Below are positions 1 through 9,020 of a stretch of 64,000 bases of DNA, piece after piece; position 1 is the stretch's first letter, and each line of letters opens with the position of its first letter. The stretch spans positions 1-64,000 of the forward strand of contig NZ_PQGA01000021.1 of assembly GCF_002917095.1 (NCBI RefSeq), read 5' to 3'. The translations under genes were made by a program, and so were the position numbers. The notes beneath the pieces were generated by a model, which saw nothing but the letters and a program-made list of their open reading frames with translations, ran no database searches and had not been told where the DNA came from. The DNA comes from Paraburkholderia eburnea (GTDB lineage Bacteria > Pseudomonadota > Gammaproteobacteria > Burkholderiales > Burkholderiaceae).

Positions 1-212
1 CCCGATTCCGGGAACATCGCGCCGAGTTCGGCATAGGTGAGTGCGATGGCCAGAATGACCACGGCTCCGATCACCCACGCGCAGATCGCAGCGGGACCGG
101 CGATCTTGGCGGCTTTCCACGCGCCGAACAGCCAGCCGGAGCCGATGATCGACCCGAGGCCGGTAAACATCAGCGCGAACGGGCCGATATGTCGTTTTAC
201 AGAACTGCTCAC
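1..212 (-). CDS. APC-family amino acid permease, N-terminal part only
   Basis: Only the first ~70 codons lie in the window; the gene continues past base 1. The start is a GTG (210-212) with an AGGAG ribosome-binding site a few bases upstream. An overlapping ATG four bases earlier runs straight into a stop, so GTG is the better choice. The product begins with a short cytosolic tail, then a first helix containing the motif GSIIGSGWLFG, the glycine-rich unwound helix 1 typical of amino acid/polyamine/organocation carriers. A second hydrophobic helix follows (AAICAWVIGAVVILAIALTY). The protein should sit in the inner membrane and import an amino acid; the substrate cannot be read from this fragment. 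Confidence 0.8.
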   Translation of the reverse strand, partial: MSSSVKRHIGPFALMFTGLGSIIGSGWLFGAWKAAKIAGPAAICAWVIGAVVILAIALTYAELGAMFPES

Positions 213-710
213 GTCATCTCCTCATGTCCAGATCGCGAGATATCGCTGCGGGTTGCGCGGCGATTCTCGTCGTCGTTACGGGCATTCGCGCTGGCTTTTA
301 CATGCATGACACGCGTGTTATGCGCGATGCGTGGCCGCCTGCGGATAGCGGCGGCAAGGCCTGGCTTGAATGCCGAACGCGGATACTCGGGCGACGCAAA
401 CTTCACGTCCAATGCTGAATACACATAGCATCATGCGTAATTTGCATGAGGAGAGAAAAGATGCAGACAGGTCAGCAGATTCTGTCGCGCCATGCGCATT
501 CAGGAGGCGGACATAACGGATCGACTGGCGGCGAAAGCGACGTATTTTTCCTCTTCGACGCCTGTGCATTCCAGCAACACAACGACAGCCATGTGTTCGC
601 CCTCGGGTCGACGGAGTCCGAATGCGAATTGGCGCGGCGGCCGAAACTCCGTGCGCGACGAGTCGTAATTCGTGCTGCTCTCGCGCGCTGCCGCCGATGT
701 TTATCGGTGT
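213..710. other. Intergenic stretch, no convincing gene
   Basis: About 500 bases lie between the permease start and the end of the cytochrome b561 gene. A small reading frame from ATG 461 (to 760, + strand) has a purine-rich AGGAGAG site in front of it. Its predicted product is low in hydrophobic structure, resembles nothing I recognise, and runs into the cytochrome gene on the other strand, so I do not call it. The permease promoter presumably lies in 220-450. Confidence 0.4.
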
Positions 711-1280
711 TTAAAGCATCTGTGCAAGCACGTTATTGCGCGCAATCCATTGATGCTTGATGACCGCGAGCATGTGCAGCACGACTAGCCCCGCCAGCAC
801 GGCGCAACTTGCGCGATGAAACGCGAAGAGTTCCGCTGTCACCGTGCCTTGCTCAAACGGCGTCGGAATTTCGATCAGGCCGAAAAACGAATAGCCTTTG
901 GGCACCATCAGATAGCCGCTCACGAGCACGGCGAAGATCGTCAGGTAGAGAAGGCGATGGACGCCATGTGCAATCGCGCGCTGCGTGAGAGAAACGCTTG
1001 GCAACTCGCGCGGTGCGACGCGCACGCAAGCCCACCAGACGCGCAGGGGAAACAGCACGATCAGCACGGTGGCGATCGACATGTTCAGGCGCGAGAGCAA
1101 CTCGCGCAGCGGGCCATCGGCAAGCTGTGCGAGCGTGTAGCCCGCCACCGTGGCGTACAGAATCGCGGCCGCGAAGATCCAGTGCAGCAGGCGTGCGAGG
1201 CCGTCGTATCGGTTGGCAGCAGGACCGGTTTTGTCCGCGTCAACTACGTTGGGCGCCAATGTACTTTCGACCGTTTCCAT
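711..1280 (-). CDS. cytochrome b561 family protein
   Basis: A protein of 189 residues from ATG 1280; an in-frame TTG at 1307 would add nine residues. Four membrane segments are visible: LLHWIFAAAILYATVAG, MSIATVLIVLFPLRVWWA, LLYLTIFAVLVSGYLM and AFHRASCAVLAGLVVLHML. Histidines in the first (RLLHW), third (HGVHRLLY) and last helices (FHRAS, VLHML) are placed as haem b ligands in the CybB family. It is expected to be an inner-membrane dihaem protein moving electrons from the quinone pool, possibly in superoxide:quinone exchange. It is a single gene, divergent from the alcohol dehydrogenase that follows. Confidence 0.8.
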   Translation of the reverse strand: METVESTLAPNVVDADKTGPAANRYDGLARLLHWIFAAAILYATVAGYTLAQLADGPLRELLSRLNMSIATVLIVLFPLRVWWACVRVAPRELPSVSLTQRAIAHGVHRLLYLTIFAVLVSGYLMVPKGYSFFGLIEIPTPFEQGTVTAELFAFHRASCAVLAGLVVLHMLAVIKHQWIARNNVLAQML

Positions 1281-1512
1281 CCGCTGCGTGCCGATTGAAA
1301 AGTGCAAATGATAATCAACTGCATTGACAATTTGATTACGCCGAGGATTTCACGGCACGTTGACGCGTGCGCTGCGCTCGTACCCTGTCTATGCCGCGCC
1401 GCCCATGCGCGGCGTTTTTTTCGCTGCGGTAGTCTGCTAGCGCGTCACTCACACGCGGCCTCAGCCACAGTCAGCGGCACGCCGCGCGCTTTCCCCATTC
1501 AAGGAGCAGACG

Positions 1513-2535
1513 ATGCCAACGATGCAGGCAGTGCAGGTAGCGAATGCAGGCGGACCACTCGAACTCGTCGAGCGGGATATCCCGGAACCGGACGCGGGCC
1601 ACGTGCTGATCAAGGTGCAGGCGTGCGGCATCTGCCACAGCGACTCGCTGACGAAAGAGGGCCACTGGCCCGGTTTGCAGTTCCCGCGCGTGCCCGGCCA
1701 CGAGATCGCGGGCGTGATCGAGCGCACGGGCGCGGGTGTCGAAGGCTGGAGCGTGGGCCAGCGCGTCGGCGTGGGCTGGCATGGCGGTCATTGCGGCCAT
1801 TGCGAGCGCTGCCGCCACGGCGACTTCGTGCTCTGCCAGAACGCACAGGTTCCCGGCATCAGCTACGACGGCGGCTACGCGCAATACATGGTGGCGCCGC
1901 AGGAAGTGCTCGCGCGTATGCCCGACGATCTCGCCGATGTCGACGCCGCGCCGCTGCTCTGCGCCGGCATCACCACGTTCAACGCGCTGCGCCACAGCGG
2001 CGCGCGCGCGGGCGACGTGGCGGCGATCCTCGGCATCGGCGGGCTGGGTCATCTTGGCGTGCAGTTCGCGCGCAAGATGGGCTTCGTGACGGTGGCGATC
2101 GCGCGCGGTCAGGACAAGGCGCCGCTTGCGAAGCAACTGGGCGCGCATCACTACATCGACAGTTCGGCGCAGAACGTCGGCGAAAGCCTGCAGGCGCTGG
2201 GCGGCGCGCGCGTCATTCTGGCGACCGTCACGAACGGCGAGGCCATGAGCGCGGCGCTCGCGGGTCTCGGCGTCGACGGCAAGCTGATCATGGTGGGCGT
2301 GGCGCAGGAGCCGGTGGAAGTGCCCGTGATGCAGTTCATCATGGGGCGTCAGTCGGTGCAGGGCTGGCCGTCCGGGACGGCGGCGGATTCGCAGGAAACG
2401 CTGGCGTTCAGCGCGATCTCGGACGTGAGGCCGATGATCGAGGAGTATCCGCTCGAGCGCGCCGCCGAAGCTTACGACCGCATGATGAGCGGCAAGGCGC
2501 GTTTTCGCGTGGTGCTGACGCCGGGTAAGCACTAG
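1513..2535 (+). CDS. zinc-dependent alcohol dehydrogenase
   Basis: A 340-residue medium-chain dehydrogenase/reductase. Catalytic zinc ligands are Cys41 in CGICHSD, His63 in PGHE and Cys150 in LLCAG. The structural zinc lobe holds four cysteines (94, 97, 100, 108) in GHCGHCERC...C. The NAD(P)-binding fold is marked by GIGGLGHLGVQFARKMG. It should oxidise primary alcohols or reduce aldehydes in the cytosol; the natural substrate is not evident. A ribosome-binding site (AAGGAGCAGACG) stands 8 bases before ATG 1513. The gene is alone, and a strong hairpin follows it before the convergent permease gene. Confidence 0.9.
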   Translation: MPTMQAVQVANAGGPLELVERDIPEPDAGHVLIKVQACGICHSDSLTKEGHWPGLQFPRVPGHEIAGVIERTGAGVEGWSVGQRVGVGWHGGHCGHCERCRHGDFVLCQNAQVPGISYDGGYAQYMVAPQEVLARMPDDLADVDAAPLLCAGITTFNALRHSGARAGDVAAILGIGGLGHLGVQFARKMGFVTVAIARGQDKAPLAKQLGAHHYIDSSAQNVGESLQALGGARVILATVTNGEAMSAALAGLGVDGKLIMVGVAQEPVEVPVMQFIMGRQSVQGWPSGTAADSQETLAFSAISDVRPMIEEYPLERAAEAYDRMMSGKARFRVVLTPGKH

Positions 2536-2630
2536 GGCCGATGCGGGGCGGCGGCGCCGCTGCCTGTCGCGCGAAGGCAGCGGGACGGGACCTGGACGAC
2601 GGGCGCTCCGCGAAGGGCACAGGCCCGGGC

Positions 2631-2667
2631 GGCATCGGTCACGCGCGTTTGTGCAATGACCGATGCC
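2631..2667. terminator. convergent terminator-like hairpin
   Basis: GGCATCGGTCA (2631-2641) and TGACCGATGCC (2657-2667) form a perfect 11-bp stem with a 15-base loop between the converging dehydrogenase and permease genes. There is no clear T-run on either side. Its position suggests bidirectional transcription termination. Confidence 0.6.
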
Positions 2668-2697
2668 TCGGGGGCGCCCGGCGCGCGATTGCCGGGA

Positions 2698-4098
2698 TTA
2701 ATTGCGCTCCGGCAGGAACCAGTTCATCACGAGGGCGCAGAGGCCGCCCGTCGCCACGCCCGATTCCAGCACGTTCTTCAGCGCGTGCGGCAGGCTGGTG
2801 AGAATCTCCGGCACCTGCGAGACGCCCAGACCCAGCGCCAGCGACACCGCGATGATCAGCAGCGCGCGGCGGTCGAGCTTGACACCCGCGAGAATGTTGA
2901 TGCCCGACGCGGCCACTGCGCCGAACATCACCATCGCCGCGCCGCCCAGCACCGGCTCGGGCACGGCCTGCAGCACGCCCGCGACGGGCGGAAAGAGGCC
3001 GAGCACCACGAGCATGCCCGCGATCCACACGCCCACGTGACGGCTGGCGATACCGGTCAACTGGATCACGCCATTGTTCTGCGCGAACACGGAACTCGGG
3101 AACGTGTTGAACACGCCGGCCAGCAGCGAATTCGCGCCATTGACCAGCACGCCGCCCTTGATCCGTCGCATCCACAACGGCCCTTCCACGGGTTCGCGCG
3201 AGATCTTGCTGGTGGCCGTCACATCGCCGATCGCTTCGAGCGAGGTGACGAGATAGATGATCAGCATCGGCACGAACAGCGACCACGAGAAGCCGATGCC
3301 GAAGTGCAATGGCGTCGGGATCTGGAACAGCGCGGCTTCGCGCGCGCCCGTGAAGTCGAGCCTGCCGAGCGCGGCGGCCACGAGATAGCCGACCACGAGA
3401 GCAATGACCAGTGCCGTGCTGCGCACCCAGACGATGGGCACGCGGTTGAGCAGAATGATGGTGCCTAGCACGACGCCCGACAGCGTGAGATTGTCGACGC
3501 TCGCGAAATTGCCCTTGGCGATGGCGCCGTAGCCGCCGCCCATGCTGATGAGGCCCACCTTGATGAGCGTGAGGCCGATCAGCAGCACCACGATGCCGGT
3601 GACGAGCGGCGTGATCAGCCGCTTGATGAAGGGCAGGATGCGCGAGACGGCCATTTCGACGAACGAACCCGCGATGACCACGCCGAAGATCGCGGCCATC
3701 ACGGTTTGGACCGGGGTGCCCTGCTTGACCATCAGGCTGCCGCCGGCGATCAGCGGGCCGACGAAGTTGAAGCTCGTGCCCTGCACGATAAGCAGCCCCG
3801 CGCCGAGCGGGCCGAAGAGGCGGCATTGCAGGAACGTGGCGATGCCCGAAATCACGAGCGACATCGACACGATCAGCGTGGTGTCGCGGCTGGAGACGCC
3901 GAGCGACTGGCAGATCAACAGGCCGGGTGTCACGATCGGCACGAGGATGGCCAGCAGATGCTGGAGCGCGGCCACGAAGGCGAGCGTGGGCGCAGGCCGG
4001 TCGTCGGGGCCGTAGACGAGGTCGCGGGCGGCGGGGGCGTCGTCGGGGACGTGATGAACCGGTTGTGGCGGGTGTTGCGTGGGCGAAGCGGGTTGCAT
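2698..4098 (-). CDS. NCS2/NAT family xanthine-type purine permease
   Basis: A 466-residue integral membrane protein with about 12-14 hydrophobic segments. The nucleobase-ascorbate transporter signature QNNGVIQLTG is present, preceded by the TM8 region SLEAIGDVTATS, where an acidic residue binds the purine ring. These motifs resemble XanP/XanQ/UacT more than uracil permeases, so xanthine or urate with proton symport is the likely cargo. The first ~30 residues are polar and proline-rich, which is common in Burkholderia homologues. The gene stands alone, convergent to the dehydrogenase. Substrate choice is inference from the signature motif. Confidence 0.85.
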   Translation of the reverse strand: MQPASPTQHPPQPVHHVPDDAPAARDLVYGPDDRPAPTLAFVAALQHLLAILVPIVTPGLLICQSLGVSSRDTTLIVSMSLVISGIATFLQCRLFGPLGAGLLIVQGTSFNFVGPLIAGGSLMVKQGTPVQTVMAAIFGVVIAGSFVEMAVSRILPFIKRLITPLVTGIVVLLIGLTLIKVGLISMGGGYGAIAKGNFASVDNLTLSGVVLGTIILLNRVPIVWVRSTALVIALVVGYLVAAALGRLDFTGAREAALFQIPTPLHFGIGFSWSLFVPMLIIYLVTSLEAIGDVTATSKISREPVEGPLWMRRIKGGVLVNGANSLLAGVFNTFPSSVFAQNNGVIQLTGIASRHVGVWIAGMLVVLGLFPPVAGVLQAVPEPVLGGAAMVMFGAVAASGINILAGVKLDRRALLIIAVSLALGLGVSQVPEILTSLPHALKNVLESGVATGGLCALVMNWFLPERN

Positions 4099-4425
4099 CG
4101 GGAAAGGCCGGAAGGAAGAAAACCCGGGATTTTAACGGGTAGTGTTGAGGGCGCGAACGAAATGACCTCAGCGGACCGGGATTCACGGTGCGCAGGCACC
4201 CCGAGGCGATGCGCCGACGAGTCAAGTTTCCGCCACGGCCCACACGCATCCGATTCGATATGGAATCCTTATAAAGGAGGCGCGGGCCATAAGCTATCCC
4301 GCTTCCAATAGCGCATCAGACGGACAATCCTCCGACAAATACGGTAAAAAAGATCGGGTACGGATTTCGCTAAACTTTGGCGGCGTCGGGCCGTTAAGAG
4401 GGCATCGCACTCAACTGAAGCTAAC
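4099..4425. promoter_or_regulatory. divergent intergenic region (permease / GGDEF gene)
   Basis: About 330 bases between two divergent genes, holding both promoters. An AT-richer patch, TTATAAAGG near 4270, stands out from the surrounding GC-rich DNA. I see no gene, no strong palindrome and no recognisable riboswitch here. Confidence 0.35.
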
Positions 4426-5457
4426 GTGTCCTTGCTCATCGGCTCCGCTCGCCCCGCCTCGCGCCCGCAGATCTTCATGACCGGCTTCCAGCCGACCCAT
4501 GCGGAACCGTCGGTCGTCGAATGGCTCCTGCATGACGACCAGGTCATGCGCGAGTGCTTCGGTCACGCGACCGGCATCCTCAAGTTCGTGACGGGCGCCG
4601 CCTATACCACGGTGACGCTGCTCGACGCCGCACATCAGCATTTTTGCGGCGATCTGGGCGCGCTGGTGACGAACACGCCGCGCGACAGCTCGCTGAGCGA
4701 ACACGCGTTGCGCAACGGCAGCGTGTTCGTCGTCGAGGACACGCGCGAGCGCGACGACGTACAAAGCTGCGCGCTCGTGCGGTATCCGCCGCATGTGCGC
4801 TTTTTTGCGGGAGTGCCGATCCGCCTGCCCGACGGCGAGCCGATCGGCGCGCTCTGCGCGATGGACCCCGAGCCGCGCCGCATGGATGCAAACGCGCGCG
4901 GCGTGCTGCGCCACCTGGGCGAGATGATCGAGAACGATCTGCGCCTGCGCATGGCCTCCGCCGTCGATCCGCTCACGCAACTGTTCAACCGCCGCAGCAC
5001 GCTGGAAAGCGTGCATCGTCGCTGGCAGGACGCGCCGGATGGCGAGGGCGTCGGTTCGGTGATGGTCGATATCGACTGGTTCAAGCAGTACAACGACACC
5101 TACGGCCACCCGGCCGGCGACGGCTGCCTGCGCGCCGTCGCGGCAGTGCTGCGCGAGGCCGCCGACGAGCACAACATGATCGCGGGCCGCGTGGGCGGCG
5201 AGGAGTTCGCGCTGTTGCTCACCGGTGTCGAGCGCGCGGAAATGGGCTACGCGCTGGAGCGCGTGCGCGCGGGCGTGGAGCGGCTGGGTATCGAGCATCG
5301 CGGCTCGCCGCTTGGCGTCGTCACGCTGAGCATGGGCGCGACGCACACCTGGCGCCATGCGCCCGGCGATCATGGTTATCGCGAGGCGTTCGGCGTGGCC
5401 GATGACGCGCTCTACGAGGCCAAGAAAGACGGGCGCAATTGCGTCCGGTTCGCGTAA
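4426..5457 (+). CDS. GAF-GGDEF diguanylate cyclase
   Basis: A 343-residue protein starting at GTG 4426; an ATG at 4477 would give a version 17 residues shorter. Residues ~40-165 form a GAF sensor domain ending in VPIRLPDGEPIGALCAMD, as in other cytosolic GAF-GGDEF proteins. Residues ~175-343 form a GGDEF domain with DPLTQLFNRR, the metal-binding DIDWFKQYND and the active-site motif GGEEF (RVGGEEFALLL). No RxxD inhibitory site precedes the motif, so product inhibition is probably lost. No membrane segment is present. It should make c-di-GMP in response to a small cytosolic ligand, and the PilZ-bearing cellulose synthase 9 kb away is one possible target. Confidence 0.88.
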   Translation: MSLLIGSARPASRPQIFMTGFQPTHAEPSVVEWLLHDDQVMRECFGHATGILKFVTGAAYTTVTLLDAAHQHFCGDLGALVTNTPRDSSLSEHALRNGSVFVVEDTRERDDVQSCALVRYPPHVRFFAGVPIRLPDGEPIGALCAMDPEPRRMDANARGVLRHLGEMIENDLRLRMASAVDPLTQLFNRRSTLESVHRRWQDAPDGEGVGSVMVDIDWFKQYNDTYGHPAGDGCLRAVAAVLREAADEHNMIAGRVGGEEFALLLTGVERAEMGYALERVRAGVERLGIEHRGSPLGVVTLSMGATHTWRHAPGDHGYREAFGVADDALYEAKKDGRNCVRFA

Positions 5458-5487
5458 AAAACGGTTGAAATTCCGGCGGGCTGCGTT

Positions 5488-7272
5488 TCAGACACGCGCT
5501 GGCAACTCCCCCGACGTCATCTCGAACTGCAGCGCCGCAAGTTGCGCGTAGAGCGGCGAGCTGTGCAGCAGTTCCGCGTGACGGCCCTGCGCGACGATGC
5601 GCCCGTGCTCCATGACGACGATGCGGTCGGCCTGCTGCACGGTGGCCAGACGATGCGCGATCACGAGCGTCGTGCGGTTCTGCGCGGCGTTGTCGAGCGC
5701 GGTCTGCACGAGCCGCTCGCTTGCCGCATCGAGCGCACTGGTGGCCTCGTCGAGCAGCAGGATCGGCGGGTTCTTGAGAATCGCCCGCGCAATCGCCAGA
5801 CGTTGCCGCTGGCCACCCGAAAAACGCACCCCGCGTTCGCCCAGAAACGTATCGTAGCCTTGCGGCAAAGCCTCGATGAATCCCGCGGCGGCGGCCATGT
5901 CGGCGGCGCGCCGAACTTCGGCGAGGGACGCGTGCGGCATGCCATAGCGAATGTTGTCGAGCACGCTGCCCGAAAAAATCACCGATTCCTGCAACACCAC
6001 GCCGATCGACTGGCGCAACGCGTTGAGCGAGACCTGTTGCGTGGGCACGCCGTTGATCAGGATCTGGCCGGATTGCGGATCGTAAAAGCGCAGCAGCAGC
6101 TGAAACAGCGTGGTCTTGCCCGCGCCCGAAGGCCCGACCAGCGCGACATGCTCGCCCGCCCGCACGTCGAGCGTGAATCCGCTCAGCGCGGCCACGCCCG
6201 GCCGCGACGGATACGAAAAGCTCACGTTGTCGAAGCGGATCCCGTCACCGTGCGCGGGCAGCGGCACAGTCGTTGCGGCCTCAACGACCGGTGAGCGCGC
6301 GGTCAGCAATTGCAGCAGGCGCTCGGTGGCGCCGGCGGCGCGTTGCAGATCGCCCCACACCTCGGCGACGGCGCCCACGGCGCCTGCCGTGAAGACCGCG
6401 TAGAGGATGAACTGCGACAACTGGCCCGCCGTCATGCGCCCGGCCAGCACAGCCTGGGCGCCGAGCCACAGCACGAACACGATGGCGGCGAATACGAAAA
6501 CGATGACCACGGCGGTCAGGCTCGCCCGCGCGCGGATACGCGTGAGTGCCGTGTCGAAGGCCGTTTCCACCGCGCCGCCAAAGCGCCGGGTCTCAAACGC
6601 TTCCTGCGTGTACGACTGCACGGTGGGCATGGCGTTGAGCACTTCGCCCGCGAGTGCGCTCGCGTTGGCGACCTTGTCCTGGCTCGCGCGCGAAAGCTTG
6701 CGCACGCGCCGACCGAAGATGACGATGGGCGCGACCACCACCACGAGCGTCGCGATGATGTAGCCGGACAGCACCGGACTGGTGGCGACCAGCATCGACA
6801 CGCCGCCGATCGTCAGCAGCGCGTTGCGCAAGCCGAGCGACAGGCTCGTGCCCACGACAGCCTGGATGAGCGTCGTGTCGGTCGTGAGGCGCGAGAGGAC
6901 TTCGCCGGTCTGCGTGGTTTCGAAGAACTCGGGGCTCATGCGCATCACGTGGTCGTAGACGGCGCGCCGCAAATCGGCCGTGACCCGTTCGCCCAGCCAT
7001 GAAACCCAATAGAAGCGCAGGGCTGTCGCCGCCGCGAGTATCAACGAGACGATAAATAGCGCGATGAAATAGCGATCGATATGCGTGCGGTCGCCGCTGG
7101 CGAAACCCCGGTCGATCAGGTATTTGAAGGCGACGGGCAAGGCCAGCGTCGCGCCCGCCGAGGTCAGGAGCGCGAGAAACGCAAGCGCCCAACGTCCGGC
7201 ATAAGGCCGCAGAAAGGGCAGTAGCGCGAAGAGCGGAGCGACGCGTGTCGAGCGGGGAACGGCATCTGGCAT
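5488..7272 (-). CDS. ABC exporter, fused membrane and ATPase domains (MsbA/LmrA type)
   Basis: A 594-residue half-transporter. Six membrane helices fill residues ~20-310. The ATPase domain has Walker A GPSGAGKTT, signature FSGGQRQRLAIARAI, Walker B ILLLDEATSALD and an H-loop histidine in IAHRLAT. The protein should work as a homodimer in the inner membrane, exporting a lipid, peptide or drug. It lacks the peptidase or CLD domain of bacteriocin exporters. It is convergent with the GGDEF gene, with 30 bases between the stops, and is not in an operon with an adaptor or outer-membrane factor. The substrate is unknown. Confidence 0.88.
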   Translation of the reverse strand: MPDAVPRSTRVAPLFALLPFLRPYAGRWALAFLALLTSAGATLALPVAFKYLIDRGFASGDRTHIDRYFIALFIVSLILAAATALRFYWVSWLGERVTADLRRAVYDHVMRMSPEFFETTQTGEVLSRLTTDTTLIQAVVGTSLSLGLRNALLTIGGVSMLVATSPVLSGYIIATLVVVVAPIVIFGRRVRKLSRASQDKVANASALAGEVLNAMPTVQSYTQEAFETRRFGGAVETAFDTALTRIRARASLTAVVIVFVFAAIVFVLWLGAQAVLAGRMTAGQLSQFILYAVFTAGAVGAVAEVWGDLQRAAGATERLLQLLTARSPVVEAATTVPLPAHGDGIRFDNVSFSYPSRPGVAALSGFTLDVRAGEHVALVGPSGAGKTTLFQLLLRFYDPQSGQILINGVPTQQVSLNALRQSIGVVLQESVIFSGSVLDNIRYGMPHASLAEVRRAADMAAAAGFIEALPQGYDTFLGERGVRFSGGQRQRLAIARAILKNPPILLLDEATSALDAASERLVQTALDNAAQNRTTLVIAHRLATVQQADRIVVMEHGRIVAQGRHAELLHSSPLYAQLAALQFEMTSGELPARV

Positions 7273-7448
7273 GAAGTTTCCTTGCCGTGGCGAAGGGGCT
7301 GTCGATTGAAGGAGGGACGGAAGGAAAGACGGGCGCCGGTGTCCGGCATCAGCGGTGATTATCGTTCACTGAGCGTGCAGACAGCTTTCAGTTAGCACGC
7401 AGTTATGAAACATTCATGGTTAAGTCAGCGATATGACATGAATACGCC

Positions 7449-7739
7449 GTGACACCCATAATTGCGCCGAACCTTTCGTGGGAGAGAGAGGCGAAGCCGC
7501 CTCCGCCGAAGGCGCAAACTCCCGGAATCGCTCAGGCAGACGTACCACGAAAGATATTCGCCGACTGGAGAGAGGCTGCGATTTTCACTGCCGGAGTCGA
7601 TCAGGATTTGAATACCGCAGTGAGTTTTGTGCTGGGTTTGGCGTTGCATCTGATCGCCATCTGGCGAGGCTGGCGCTTGCCTGCTTTCGACGAAAGCGAC
7701 GGGCTAGAAGCGAATCGGCATGACGCCTTGCATGAATGA
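7449..7739 (+). pseudogene. possible decayed C-terminal fragment of a TRIC-type (YadS/UPF0126) cation channel
   Basis: An open frame of 96 codons whose second half resembles the last third of the trimeric intracellular cation channel family: PRKIFADWREAAIFTAG, then a helix SFVLGLALHLIAIWRGWRLPAF ending in the family's typical closing LALR-x-GW-LP pattern. The N-terminal repeat and the first glycine-rich half of the channel are missing. The first ~28 residues are a proline/charged stretch unlike the family. I therefore read it as a gene remnant rather than a working channel. The match is from memory of the family pattern and is uncertain; it could also be an unrelated small membrane protein. 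Confidence 0.35.
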
Positions 7740-7855
7740 TCCCAGGGCGGACAGGCTGAAAAAGCCGCTATTTAGAGGACTCGCAAGCCTGTTGCCCCAG
7801 CCAAGGCGCTGATGAAAATCGCGTGCACCGCACGTGGATGATGCACGCGATCTGC

Positions 7856-8962
7856 TTATTGCTTGCCGCAGAGTAAGAGCATGCGTTCCTGGTCCGTGCA
7901 GGGCCGTCCATTGGCGCTTTGCTCGGTAGTGGCGTGCTGCGCGGCGCCGGTGCCGCCAGCCGCCTGCATCGCCGCGCGATGGGCGAAACACGCCTTCAGG
8001 CGCCGTTCGACCGGCTGATAGTATTGCCAGCCTTTACCGAGCCCGGGCAGTTCGAGCTTCACCTGTTTCCATTTCGGGTGGCCATGCTCCTGAAGATTGT
8101 CGAAGTTCTCGCATAGCGAATCGGCAAAGCGCCTCAGGTTGCCGACGGTATCGCGCAGATTGTAGTCATAGGTGACCAGAAAGGCCTTGACCGTCCAGGT
8201 CGGCACGTCTTCCTTCAGCCAGTTCGGATAGCTCGAAGTGTGGATCGTCGCGGGGAAGTAGGTTTGCTTCGCGCGCGCCGTTTCGGGGGCGTTCGGATCG
8301 ACACGCAGGAAACGGATCTGCTGCAGCAGATTGGGGTTCATGTCGGTGAAGAGTTTCGCGGGCTGCCCGGCGACGATGATCGCCACGTCGATCTTCTTGA
8401 CGATCAGCGCGGCCAGTGCGTCTTCGTTGCTCAAGTGCTGCACGTTCTGCTCGGGAATCGACTGGCCGAACATCAGGCGGTACAGCGTCGTGGCCGATTG
8501 CGCGGTGCCGCTGCCAATCAGCCCGACGCTGATCGTCTTGTCCTTGATCTCATTGATCGCCTTCATCGGCGAGTCGTTACGTACGACGAAATAAATCTCC
8601 TCGTCGTAGAGCGGCATGATGAGACGCAGCGGCCGTATCGTCGTGCCCGCGTCCTCATTGCCTGAATTGGCCATGTCGACATAGGCCTGATAGACGTCGG
8701 ACTGCACCAGCGCGAGTTTCACGCCGGGTTCGAAGCGCATGCGCTGCACGTTTTCCGCAGAGCCTTTCGAGGGCAGCACTTCAAGGTCGATGCCGGCCGG
8801 CTGGGCCACCCATTTCGAGAGATCCTGGCCGATCTGGATATAGGTGCCGCGCTCCGGCCCGGTCGTGATCTTGTAGTGCGCGTCGGCTGGCGCGGCGACG
8901 GCGAGCGTCGAGAAAAGCAGGGCGATCAGGCCCGCCAGTGCCGCTAGAGTCGTCTTCAGCAT
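7856..8962 (-). CDS. TAXI-family TRAP transporter solute-binding protein
   Basis: A 368-residue periplasmic protein starting at ATG 8962, with GGGAGAG in front. The signal peptide is MLKTTLAALAGLIALLFSTL followed by AVAAPADA. The mature part has the TAXI hallmarks: ITTGPERGTYIQIGQDLSKW near the start, then a GSAENVQRM segment and VGLIGSGTA in the ligand cleft. A C-terminal extension ends in two cysteines eight residues apart (GRPC...LLCG), which may form a disulfide. TAXI proteins normally serve a fused TRAP membrane permease, yet none is adjacent. The upstream gene, 58 bases away on the same strand, encodes a zinc-ribbon membrane protein, so the two are probably co-transcribed. Ligand unknown; glutamate or aromatic acids are typical of the family. 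Confidence 0.82.
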   Translation of the reverse strand: MLKTTLAALAGLIALLFSTLAVAAPADAHYKITTGPERGTYIQIGQDLSKWVAQPAGIDLEVLPSKGSAENVQRMRFEPGVKLALVQSDVYQAYVDMANSGNEDAGTTIRPLRLIMPLYDEEIYFVVRNDSPMKAINEIKDKTISVGLIGSGTAQSATTLYRLMFGQSIPEQNVQHLSNEDALAALIVKKIDVAIIVAGQPAKLFTDMNPNLLQQIRFLRVDPNAPETARAKQTYFPATIHTSSYPNWLKEDVPTWTVKAFLVTYDYNLRDTVGNLRRFADSLCENFDNLQEHGHPKWKQVKLELPGLGKGWQYYQPVERRLKACFAHRAAMQAAGGTGAAQHATTEQSANGRPCTDQERMLLLCGKQ

Positions 8963-9020
8963 GTATCTCTCCCGCTCGGGATGTGATGGAAGGCTGACTT
9001 CGATAAAAGGAGAAACCGGC

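Noticed and set aside
446..760. Small plus-strand frame with a good ribosome-binding site
   Set aside because: Overlaps the cytochrome b561 gene end and has no recognisable protein features; left as undecided non-coding sequence.
1302..2528. Long Arg-rich frame overlapping the alcohol dehydrogenase
   Set aside because: Out-of-frame shadow; the dehydrogenase frame has all zinc ligands and the cofactor motif.
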